A DNA stretch of 33,223 nucleotides from Caldifarciminota bacterium (lineage in GTDB: Bacteria; Hydrothermota; Tepidihabitantia; SM23-42): positions 1-33,223 of the forward strand of contig JACUUY010000012.1 of the NCBI GenBank assembly GCA_014859085.1, given 5' to 3'. The notes below the pieces were generated by a model. That model searched no databases, was not told the origin of the DNA, and was given only the letters and a program-made list of their open reading frames with translations. Both the position numbers and the translations under genes were made by a program. Of the stretch, positions 18,101 to 24,483 are shown piece after piece (within the stretch, counting starts at the first letter, position 1; each line of letters begins with the position of its first letter).

Positions 18101-18355
18101 TATTACGCGGAGGCCGCGGTTTCATACGTTGATGAGGATCTGTGTGCCGGGTGCGGGGTCTGCAGCAAGGTCTGTCCATATGAAGCGATCGAAATAGTCA
18201 CCGAGAATGAACGCCGGAAATCCCATGTCAATGAAGCTTTGTGCAAGGGCTGCGGCACATGCGTGAGTGCCTGTCCTTCAGGCGCGATGGAACAGTATGG
18301 CTTTACGCGCCGGCAGATCCATGCAATGGTCGAGGCGCTGGAGCATCAATTCTAA
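15101..18355 (+). CDS. hdrA: Fusion: NuoG-like ferredoxin module, C-terminal half of HdrA, and complete second HdrA
   Basis: The 1084-aa protein contains, in order: a NuoG-type [2Fe-2S] domain (residues 1-80; LCFHQ, GACRLC, SCMYP); two [4Fe-4S] motifs, CILCGLC near 123 and CMACGAC near 164; the HdrA C-terminal half from DEFDQGLRKRSAIYIPFPQA near 195 to about 510, including QCVGSRDPHSGKSYCSSVCC; a complete second HdrA beginning at VFVCHCGINIGG near 529 with CTPRTHE, FAD site VIGGGIAGM near 667 and QCVGSRDEAHQYCSRICC near 817; and two C-terminal [4Fe-4S] motifs (CAGCGVC near 1017, CKGCGTC near 1048). The first HdrA has no FAD-binding N-terminus here. HdrA is the flavin-bifurcating subunit of the family. 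ATG 15101 has AAGGA at 5-6 nt spacing; ATG 15095 lies on top of that site. It overlaps the previous gene by 8 nt. Confidence 0.9.
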   Translation: MVELLIDSKKVQMEPGKTLLQACQKLNIPIPTLCFHQALSPYGACRLCVVEVDKNGRRSIQASCMYPVESGLEVRTDTDELKNIRRLMIELIMARAPDSEKVRDVAARLGVTKTRFTSPNEGCILCGLCVRVCSERMGRSVLGFAKRGDQRKVAPPFDASSPVCMACGACFSVCPTAADLLKKTTDKVALPVLDEFDQGLRKRSAIYIPFPQAVPNLAIVDEKRCVHLATDQCQICTEFCEAGAIDFKQKEEIIDINVGAIILSCGFDEYDARGRSEYGYGRYANVVTSIEFERILSASGPYGGHIVRPSDHAEPRRIAFVQCVGSRDPHSGKSYCSSVCCTCSIKEAIIAKEHSRQPLDTTIFFIDIRTSGKGFETYYERARSEHGVRFVRAGISKISEAAETKNLIVCYESESGEIKQEEFDLVVLAVGLVPKDDTPAMAKRLRVLLNDHGFLKTSEFMPVDTVTDGVYTCGVASGPKDIPESVTQASAAAAKAMGLLASARKSLTSRRAIPAEVDTTAQESRIAVFVCHCGINIGGYVNVPEVIEYVRSLPDVIYAEHNLYTCSQDTQKRIVEVVREHKANRVVVASCTPRTHEALFRETIQEAGLNPYLFEMANIRDQCSWIHMNAPDDATAKAKDLVNMAVCKARLLRPLKRVEIPVIQKAVVIGGGIAGMTASLSLARQGFEVFLIEREPSLGGHLRHIFHTLEGRNVQNFVKSITEEVQRNERIRVFTGAVPGSIKGFVGNYETEVRTADGGSVKIEHGVVIVATGASEHVPDDYLFGKDKRVVTQKDFEKMIQDPGLRHMLEQARSVVMIQCVGSRDEAHQYCSRICCSQAVKNALRLYELAADINVYVFYRDVRTYGFSEDYYRKAREAGVIFIRYDDDRKPAIETRGDTLSVSLLEPILGEVIELNPDIVVLSAGIEANKDNGDLAKMLKVPLNSDGFFLEAHVKLRPVDFATEGIFVAGMAHSPKSIDETISQAEASAARAATIIAHDKYYAEAAVSYVDEDLCAGCGVCSKVCPYEAIEIVTENERRKSHVNEALCKGCGTCVSACPSGAMEQYGFTRRQIHAMVEALEHQF

Positions 18356-18778
18356 ATGAAGGAATTTCATCCCAGGATCCTCGTGTTCTGCTGCAACTGG
18401 TGTTCTTACGCCGGTGCCGATCTGGCCGGTGTGTCGAGGCTGCAGATCAAGCCGCATTTCAGGGTGATAAGAACGATGTGCTCGGGCCGGATCGAACCCG
18501 AGTTCGTACTGGACGCATTCAGAACTGGAACCGATGGCGTGCTGATAACCGGGTGCCATCCTGGTGATTGCCATTACATATCGGGCAACTACAAGGCGCG
18601 GCGCCGGTTCTACATGCTCAGGGTCCTGCTCAGGGAGCTGGGTATTGATGAGCGCCGGTTCAAGCTGGAGTGGATTTCCGCGGGCGAAGGCGGAAAGTTC
18701 CAGAAAGTCGTGAATGAATTCGTCGAACATATCACAGGGTTGGGATCGTCTCGAAAGAACCCGGGTCCGCAATGTTGA
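18356..18778 (+). CDS. mvhD: MvhD/FrhD-family [2Fe-2S] electron adaptor
   Basis: The 140-aa protein is a full-length methyl-viologen-reducing hydrogenase delta subunit (PF02662). Cysteines that bind the [2Fe-2S] cluster are seen in FCCNWCSYAGAD, in TMCSGRIEPEF and in TGCHPGDCHYISGN. MvhD joins the electron-input module (hydrogenase in methanogens, Nuo- or Flx-like modules in bacteria) to HdrA. No hydrogenase gene is in the window, so the Nuo-type modules upstream are the likely donor or acceptor. The start follows the HdrA stop with no gap, and the end overlaps the next kinase gene by 7 nt. Confidence 0.92.
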   Translation: MKEFHPRILVFCCNWCSYAGADLAGVSRLQIKPHFRVIRTMCSGRIEPEFVLDAFRTGTDGVLITGCHPGDCHYISGNYKARRRFYMLRVLLRELGIDERRFKLEWISAGEGGKFQKVVNEFVEHITGLGSSRKNPGPQC

Positions 18779-20775
18779 CCTTCCGTTTTCCGCTCAGGTT
18801 GAAATTGATCATCATATTCTCGCTGGTGATCATCAGTGGCGTGTTCGTTCTGACGGTAGTCGGGATACACATGATCGGATCAACGATCATCAGGCAGGCG
18901 CAGGATAAGGTCAGGCTGGATCTTAACTCGGCGCGCGAGGTCTATCACGGCGAAGGCGAGACGGTCAGAATGAAGATACGTCTGATCGCAGAGCGGTTTT
19001 TCATAAAAGATGCCCTGGGCAGCGGCGATCATGACCGGCTGCGCCGGGAACTACAGAAGATACGGGAAGATAATGCGCTCGATATACTCACCCTCACGGA
19101 CCACCAGGGCAGGATATTGGTGCGGGCGCACAATCCCGGCATATTCGGTGACCGTCCGGATGATGCTGTGACCGACTGGGTGCTGCAGCGGAAGGAACCG
19201 GTCACGGCCACGGTCATCGTGCCGGAAGAGGAGATGGAGAAGATCGGCGCGAACTACGTCGAGCGCGCGCGGATCAAATTGATCCCGACGCTCAAGTCCA
19301 GGCCCCTGGACAAAACCGAAGAGACGTCCGGGATGTTCATTAAAGCCGCGGCGCCGGTTCTTGACTATGATGGCCGGTTTGTCGGCGTGCTGTACGGCGG
19401 GTATATGCTGAATCGCAACTACGACATCGTGGACAAGGTGAAGAATACGGTCTATCTCGGCGAGTTGTACAAGGGCAGAGAGATGGGAACGGCAACGATC
19501 TTTCTTGATGATGCACGGATCTCGACCAACGTCATGAATGTGGAAGGGGAGAGGGCCATCGGTACGCGCGTGTCAGAGGAAGTGTATGAGCAGGTAATAG
19601 TCAAGGGAAAACCCTGGATCGGCCGGGCGTTCGTCGTCAATGCCTGGTACATGACCGCTTACGAGCCGATCAGGGATATCAGGGGCGACATAATCGGGAT
19701 GCTTTACGTCGGCATGCTCGAGGCACCTTACGTCGATCTCAGGAATCGTGTCATATATACGTTCTGGGGTATCGCGGTCGTCATCGTGGTGCTGCTTATT
19801 GTGATCGCGAACTACACGACGTTGAATATCGTGAAGCCGGTCAAAGCACTGGCGCTGGCCACGGGCAAGGTGGCACAGGGTGATATGTCGCAGCGGGTGG
19901 AGATACACACCACCGACGAGATCGGGTTTCTGGGTGATTCGTTCAATAAGATGGCCGCCGCCCTTCAAGAAGCGACCGAGGGCTACCAGACGCTGACCAG
20001 GACCCTCGAGCAGAAGGTCAAGGAGAAAACGGATGAATTGAGAGCGGCCGAGGCTATCCTGGTCCAGTCCGATAAACTGGCATCGCTGGGCAAGCTTGGA
20101 GCCGGTGTTGCCCACGAGCTGAACAACCCCCTCACATCGATCATGCTCAACAGCTATCTTCTGCTCGAGAACCTGGAAACGAATGAATCGAGCCGGCAGA
20201 ATCTCCAGTTGATAATCGATGAGACAAAACGGTGCGGTTCCATTGTCAGCGGCTTGCTCGAATTCGCGCGACAGACGCCGCCGGAAAGAGTGACGGTTGA
20301 TATCAACCGTGTGATCGAAAGCACGATGCTGCTCATGGAGACCCATGCTCTGGTGAACCGGGTGCGGATCGTCACCGAACTCACGAGTGAATTAGCACCG
20401 ATCATGATCGATGTGAACAAGATAAAACAGGTCTTTACGAACATCATAATGAACGCAATGGATGCAATGCCGGACGGCGGTAACCTGGCGATCCGTTCCC
20501 GCATGTCAGAGGATGCCCGCCATGTTGAGATTGAATTTCAGGATACCGGCAAGGGCATTCCCGAGGAGCATCTGAAAAAGATATTTGACCCATTTTTTAC
20601 GACCAAAGGGACTAAAGGCACGGGTCTTGGCCTGGCAATAAGTTACGGCATAATCCAGCAACACGGCGGCAGTATCCAGGTGAAGAGCATGGTCGGTCAG
20701 GGTACTGCGATGGTGATCAGTTTACCAATAACAGATTCAGGTGATGCGAAAAAGGAGGATGATAGTGTCAAGTAA
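18772..20775 (+). CDS. Membrane sensor histidine kinase, Cache-HAMP-HisKA-HATPase
   Basis: The 667-aa inner-membrane kinase has helix 1 at about 9-35, a large periplasmic Cache-type sensor to about 325 (duplicated-looking segments [14 protein letters not shown] and [13 protein letters not shown]), helix 2 at about 327-348, HAMP, a coiled coil ([16 protein letters not shown]), HisKA with [12 protein letters not shown] (H near 447) and HATPase_c (N box [34 protein letters not shown]). The E-x-x-N next to the histidine is intact, so both kinase and phosphatase activities are expected. Cache domains usually bind small organic acids or amino acids. It overlaps mvhD by 7 nt and the response regulator downstream, so it is part of the Hdr operon and probably pairs with that regulator. 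Confidence 0.92.
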   Translation: MLTFRFPLRLKLIIIFSLVIISGVFVLTVVGIHMIGSTIIRQAQDKVRLDLNSAREVYHGEGETVRMKIRLIAERFFIKDALGSGDHDRLRRELQKIREDNALDILTLTDHQGRILVRAHNPGIFGDRPDDAVTDWVLQRKEPVTATVIVPEEEMEKIGANYVERARIKLIPTLKSRPLDKTEETSGMFIKAAAPVLDYDGRFVGVLYGGYMLNRNYDIVDKVKNTVYLGELYKGREMGTATIFLDDARISTNVMNVEGERAIGTRVSEEVYEQVIVKGKPWIGRAFVVNAWYMTAYEPIRDIRGDIIGMLYVGMLEAPYVDLRNRVIYTFWGIAVVIVVLLIVIANYTTLNIVKPVKALALATGKVAQGDMSQRVEIHTTDEIGFLGDSFNKMAAALQEATEGYQTLTRTLEQKVKEKTDELRAAEAILVQSDKLASLGKLGAGVAHELNNPLTSIMLNSYLLLENLETNESSRQNLQLIIDETKRCGSIVSGLLEFARQTPPERVTVDINRVIESTMLLMETHALVNRVRIVTELTSELAPIMIDVNKIKQVFTNIIMNAMDAMPDGGNLAIRSRMSEDARHVEIEFQDTGKGIPEEHLKKIFDPFFTTKGTKGTGLGLAISYGIIQQHGGSIQVKSMVGQGTAMVISLPITDSGDAKKEDDSVK

Positions 20776-21541
20776 GTTCAAGATCCTGGTGGTTGACGAT
20801 GAACTGCCAGTATGCAAGAGCATCGCCAGCGCGCTCGCCAGCGATGAATATGCAATAGAAACCGCAATGAGCGCGGAGCAGGCGCTGGAGTACCAGGAGA
20901 AGAAACACTACGACGCGATAATAGCCGATTTGATGATGCCCGGGATGAGCGGCCTGGATCTGCTCAAGAAGATGCAGCAGCGTCAGCCTGATACGCTCAT
21001 GATAATGATCACCGGCTATCCGTCGATCAGGACCGCGGTGGAAGCGATCAAACTCGGCGCATTTGACTATCTGCCCAAGCCTTTCACGCCCAATGATCTG
21101 CGCAGTATCGTGTCCCGGGCGCTAGCGAGAAAGAGGATCGTTGAGCAGGAAGCGGAGCAATCCAAGGTGCTCGAAGATCTTCCGGTACCCGGGGGTTTGT
21201 ATTTGATCCCGGAGAACTCATGGGTGAAAGTCGAGGATGAGGGCAGGGTATTGATCGGTATTCATCACATGCTCCTGGTTACGATAAGGAAGATCGCAAA
21301 CATAGAATACCCGAGGTTGAACGAAACCCGGTACCAGGGGGAAGCGCTCGTCCGCATAATCGAATCCAGCGAGCGTGTATACAAATTGTGGACGCCGGTG
21401 ACCGGTAAGATCACGGCGATCAACCGGGTGATCCAGGAAGATTATTCGAAACTTTACCTTGATCCGTACGGCGCCGGGTGGCTGGTTCAGATCGTACCGA
21501 CGAATCTGGACAATGACCTCAAGAGCCTGGTGGCGACATGA
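20765..21541 (+). CDS. Response regulator with C-terminal degenerate GcvH-like domain
   Basis: The product (about 258 aa) has an N-terminal receiver (VVDDE, phosphoacceptor D in IIADLMMPG, TGYPS, PKPFTP) with a short helical linker. From about residue 140 it has a glycine-cleavage H-protein fold: ENSWVKVEDEGRVLIGI, then RIIESSERVYKLWTPVTGKI and DPYGAGWLVQI. In GcvH the lipoyl-lysine lies in the pattern VES-x-K; here that position is Glu, so lipoylation is not possible. No DNA-binding domain is present, so output is probably by protein contact. Start choice: GTG 20765 is 6 nt after AAGGAGG (20752-20758); ATG 20759 touches that site and GTG 20741 lies before it. It overlaps the kinase by 11 nt and ends the Hdr operon. 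Confidence 0.85.
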   Translation: MSSKFKILVVDDELPVCKSIASALASDEYAIETAMSAEQALEYQEKKHYDAIIADLMMPGMSGLDLLKKMQQRQPDTLMIMITGYPSIRTAVEAIKLGAFDYLPKPFTPNDLRSIVSRALARKRIVEQEAEQSKVLEDLPVPGGLYLIPENSWVKVEDEGRVLIGIHHMLLVTIRKIANIEYPRLNETRYQGEALVRIIESSERVYKLWTPVTGKITAINRVIQEDYSKLYLDPYGAGWLVQIVPTNLDNDLKSLVAT

Positions 21542-21564
21542 TCCTGCCGCATCCATGATATCGA

Positions 21565-21592
21565 TTGTATCATTGAATTACGCTGCTTTAAC
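21565..21592 (+). promoter_or_regulatory. Weak candidate promoter for the FAH gene
   Basis: TTGTAT (21565-21570) and TTTAAC (21587-21592) with a 16-bp spacer lie in the 72-bp gap after the Hdr operon. Match is poor; the main support is the shared spacer length. Confidence 0.25.
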
Positions 21593-21613
21593 TATCGGTA
21601 GCCGGAGCGGGAC

Positions 21614-22276
21614 ATGATCTTGTCCTGCGATGGTCGTGAGATCGATTTGAGACCGACGAAGATCATCGCGGTCGCCAGGAACTACAAAGCCCATGCCGAA
21701 GAGATGAATGCCGGTGTTCCAGCCGAGCCCAGTTTTTTCCTCAAGCCTCCATCCGCGCTCCTTCCCCACGAGGGCGAGGTTGTTCTGCCTGCAGCATCCG
21801 CGCGCGTGGAATACGAAGTCGAACTTGCGGTGATCATGAAGACCAGGGTCAAATCGATCATGCCCGAAGCGGTGAGAAACGCGGTCCTGGGATACACGGT
21901 CATGGTCGATGTAACGGCACGCGATATTCAGTCCGCGGCGAAGAAGAACGGCATGCCCTGGACGATCGCCAAAGGGTTTGACACCTTTGCACCTCTCGGC
22001 CCGCGGATCGTAACGACTGACAGCCTGGACCCGTCGAACCTCGACATCTGGCTGAAGGTCAATGCCGGAGTGCGGCAATGCGGCAACACGAATCAAATGG
22101 TGTTCGGCGTCGAGGAGCTGATCTCGTATGTCTCGCATATCATGACCCTTGAGCCGATGGATGTTATCGCCACCGGCACTCCCTCCGGCGTGGGCCCGAT
22201 GCAGGGCGGCGACATCGTCGAGGCTGGCATCGAGAACATAGGGATCTTGCGCTTCAGGGCAGTGCGTGAGCAATGA
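21614..22276 (+). CDS. Fumarylacetoacetate hydrolase (FAH) family protein
   Basis: The 220-aa protein matches the short FAH/FAHD1 group, Mg2+-dependent C-C hydrolases or decarboxylases of 2-oxo acids such as acylpyruvates and oxaloacetate. Visible marks are IIAVARNYKAHAEEM, the metal-binding E-x-E of VEYEVELAVIM, VMVDVTARDIQ, the KGFDTFAPLGP loop and the C-terminal VIATGTPSGVGPM. Length fits the single-domain form. It starts 72 nt after the Hdr operon. The start codon ATG 21614 has GGAGCGGG upstream. Exact substrate cannot be told from sequence. Confidence 0.87.
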   Translation: MILSCDGREIDLRPTKIIAVARNYKAHAEEMNAGVPAEPSFFLKPPSALLPHEGEVVLPAASARVEYEVELAVIMKTRVKSIMPEAVRNAVLGYTVMVDVTARDIQSAAKKNGMPWTIAKGFDTFAPLGPRIVTTDSLDPSNLDIWLKVNAGVRQCGNTNQMVFGVEELISYVSHIMTLEPMDVIATGTPSGVGPMQGGDIVEAGIENIGILRFRAVREQ

Positions 22277-22325
22277 CCGCCCGGCTGTGAACCAGGAACC
22301 ATGTGACTGAAAGAGGCAGGCGCCC

Positions 22326-23066
22326 TTGCTGAGAATGGATTGGGGTGTGGATGGCGTGCGTTATGCCCTGAAAAATAATGAAATTGTCGTTATTGTGGAC
22401 GCGCTGCGCTTCAGCACCGCTGTAACGACCGCGGTTGCCAACGGCTTCACGATCCATCCGGTCAGCGACCGGAGAAATGGCGAGGCGCTGGCTGCATCGC
22501 TCGGCGCTGAGATGTCGGGCCGGCCCGGTCAGGCGCGTTACACAATATCACCTCAGAGTTTCCTTGGTGCCAAGCCCGGCGACAACCGGCAGGTCGTGGT
22601 CTTCTCGCCGAATGGCGCGGCGTGCGCGAAACTGGTCGGTGATGACGATATCGTATTCATCGGCTGTTTTCTCAATGCCCGGTCCGTCGGCCGGATCGTC
22701 TCGATTACCGCGCGCAAGAAAGCCAGAAATGTCACGGTCGTTGCGGCGGGCGAGCAGCGGGCGATCGACACCGGCGAGCGCATCGTCTATGACAAGGGGG
22801 CTGCCTACCCGGTATTCGCGATCGAGGATTACCTGGCGAGCGGCGCGATCATCAGCGGTATCGATATCGAGAAAAGCGCCGAGGCTTCTCTGTGCCAGCT
22901 TACATACGAATCAGCCCGCGATCAGGTGAAGGAACTGCTGTTCGGCAGTTTCAGCGGCCGGTACCTGGTTGAAAACAACCTTAGCGATGACATTCTCCAC
23001 GCGGTACGCCATGATCTCTATGATGTCGTTCCAGTGATACGTCAGGGCAAGATAACAAAATTCTAG
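22326..23066 (+). CDS. comB: ComB-family phosphatase (2-phosphosulfolactate phosphatase-like)
   Basis: The 246-aa protein belongs to PF04029. In methanogens ComB removes phosphate from 2-phosphosulfolactate on the way to coenzyme M; many bacteria have homologues of unknown role. Marks are VVIVDALRFSTAVTTAVANG near 21-40, FSPNGAACAKL, FIGCFLNARSV and VVAAGE. No comA or comC is in the window, so coenzyme M synthesis is not shown. The start is TTG 22326 with GCAGG five nt upstream; ATG 22335 (MDWGVDGVR) is a good alternative. It lies 49 nt after the FAH gene and 11 nt before the methyltransferase gene. Confidence 0.75.
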   Translation: MLRMDWGVDGVRYALKNNEIVVIVDALRFSTAVTTAVANGFTIHPVSDRRNGEALAASLGAEMSGRPGQARYTISPQSFLGAKPGDNRQVVVFSPNGAACAKLVGDDDIVFIGCFLNARSVGRIVSITARKKARNVTVVAAGEQRAIDTGERIVYDKGAAYPVFAIEDYLASGAIISGIDIEKSAEASLCQLTYESARDQVKELLFGSFSGRYLVENNLSDDILHAVRHDLYDVVPVIRQGKITKF

Positions 23067-23077
23067 CACACAATCTT

Positions 23078-23755
23078 ATGGAAGACCAGCGAGACGAATT
23101 GAGCGCGTACTATGATGCACGGGCGCCAGAATATGATGAGGTCTATCTTGGTAAGAGTCCGGGTATACCAGAACCAGAAACTTATGGGCGAGATGTGAGA
23201 GCGATCAGAACGGTCTGCGCCGCTTTCGGATTCGGCCATCTCATTGATATTGGTTGCGGCACAGGTTACTGGTTTCCTTACTATGGAAAGAATTGTTCAG
23301 AAGTAACACTTATCGATCAGTCACGAAGCATGCTCGTCGAGAGTCAGAAGAAAGTCAACGAGCAACTGACCGATGTCGATGTTCATTTCATCAGGGGAAA
23401 TTTCCTTGATGTACGTTTTTTCTCAAAGATCTTCGATTCTGCACTGGTTGCTTTCATGATCAGTCATTTGACTGAGGAAGATGAGTATGTTTTTTTCAAG
23501 AAACTTATGGAGATCTTGAAACCTAAATCAGAGATGCTGTGGATCGATGGCTCCTGGAGTAGCGTACGCAAGAAGTACCGGGGGAAAAGAGGGTTACAGG
23601 CCAGGACATTGAACAACGGGCGTTCCTTTACAATTTACAAGCAATATTTTGATGAAAATGATATTAATGCTGTTATCAAGAAATACTCATTGACTCTACG
23701 TTCGCTGTATATGGGTGATGTTTTTTTCGCGGCACGTACCGTTTTGCGACACTAA
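23078..23755 (+). CDS. Class I SAM-dependent methyltransferase
   Basis: The 225-aa protein has the Methyltransf_11/25 layout: YYDARAPEYDEVY at the N-terminus, motif I LIDIGCGTGYWF near 66-77, the acidic end of strand 2 in VTLIDQS, and FIRGNFLDV followed by DSALVAFMISHLTEED (post II / motif IV). The substrate is unknown. Base use is more AT-rich than the genes before it, which may mean later acquisition. It follows comB by 11 nt. Its stop overlaps the stop region of the opposite-strand gene by 4 nt (23752-23755), so no terminator fits between them. Confidence 0.85.
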   Translation: MEDQRDELSAYYDARAPEYDEVYLGKSPGIPEPETYGRDVRAIRTVCAAFGFGHLIDIGCGTGYWFPYYGKNCSEVTLIDQSRSMLVESQKKVNEQLTDVDVHFIRGNFLDVRFFSKIFDSALVAFMISHLTEEDEYVFFKKLMEILKPKSEMLWIDGSWSSVRKKYRGKRGLQARTLNNGRSFTIYKQYFDENDINAVIKKYSLTLRSLYMGDVFFAARTVLRH

Positions 23756-24483
23756 TCCGCTTCCATTTCGATCAGGCACTGGAGGATCTCCAACTCGTCA
23801 GCATCAAACCATATGATGCCGCATTCAGGGCATTCATCGATCTCCACATGGAAAGCATAACTGTAGAACTTATGCCGCATTGCTTTGCCGCACTTCGGAC
23901 AGTGCCGCCGGCCGGGGGTTTCAAGCGTAATATTGAAGTGAGGATGCTTCAATTTCGATTCTTTTCTGATCAGTGACGCGGTCCGCTGCACTTTTTCTGT
24001 AAACCCCTTTTCCTCCCTCACGAATATCCGGGGGAGTTTTCCCTTTTGGGCAAGGATGCCTCCACAGTAGGCGCAACGCCACACGTAGAGACCTTCATAT
24101 TCCTGTGGCAAGAGCCACTCATGGCAGGCAGGACACATGCGTCGTATCTTCCAAACCGAGTCGTCCTTTATTTCAAAGAAATAGCTCAGGGCCGGTATTT
24201 CCTGGGCCGCGAACGTTTCCTGTCGGCCCGCGATCTTCAGCCGCGTCTCGGGCCGGAGCCATTCGAGGGTCTGCAGTTGCAGCAGTGTGAATGGACCAAG
24301 CCACTGATCATCGCGCTGCGCCATGATACGTGGGCCGGCTTCAGACGTTTCTTGTCGGCTTCTTGTTTTCTGCCCTTTCGCTATGTGCGCCGTGATCGCG
24401 TCCATATCGGCATGTGCGAGGTGGAGGATTATCTGTAGTCTCTTTGCGAGCGGCGGGTGCGTGGAAAAGAGCGTGGCCATCAC
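23752..24483 (-). CDS. C-terminal part of the M48 peptidase gene: GYF-like domain and two zinc ribbons
   Basis: Read alone, this starts at GTG 24483 and gives 243 aa, but it is the out-of-frame continuation of the peptidase at 24480-25412. The same frame is open upstream through EPYRIGTHWRGAGSAG and IFILNPQYSKLDERKG (about 24594-24486), typical of M48 proteins before their HPP motif, and enters at STHPPLAKRLQ. Then come a GYF_2-like domain (QWLGPFTLLQLQTLEWL), a first Zn ribbon (CPACH, CAYCGG) and a second of zf-TFIIB type (CPKCG, CPECGIIWFDADELE). No own promoter or Shine-Dalgarno is clear. It is best read as the second half of one gene, broken by a one-base frameshift or sequence error. Confidence 0.75.
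   Translation of the reverse strand: MMATLFSTHPPLAKRLQIILHLAHADMDAITAHIAKGQKTRSRQETSEAGPRIMAQRDDQWLGPFTLLQLQTLEWLRPETRLKIAGRQETFAAQEIPALSYFFEIKDDSVWKIRRMCPACHEWLLPQEYEGLYVWRCAYCGGILAQKGKLPRIFVREEKGFTEKVQRTASLIRKESKLKHPHFNITLETPGRRHCPKCGKAMRHKFYSYAFHVEIDECPECGIIWFDADELEILQCLIEMEAD

Noticed and set aside
9644-18778. Class II benzoyl-CoA reductase (Bam) or methanogenic operon
   Set aside because: The module set overlaps with Bam and with Hdr-Mvh, but BamB/BamC, hydrogenase and methyl-coenzyme M reductase genes are absent, so neither name is justified.
21555-21573. ATGATA...TATCAT inverted repeat after the Hdr operon as terminator
   Set aside because: A 6-bp AT-rich stem without T-tract is too weak; may be chance.
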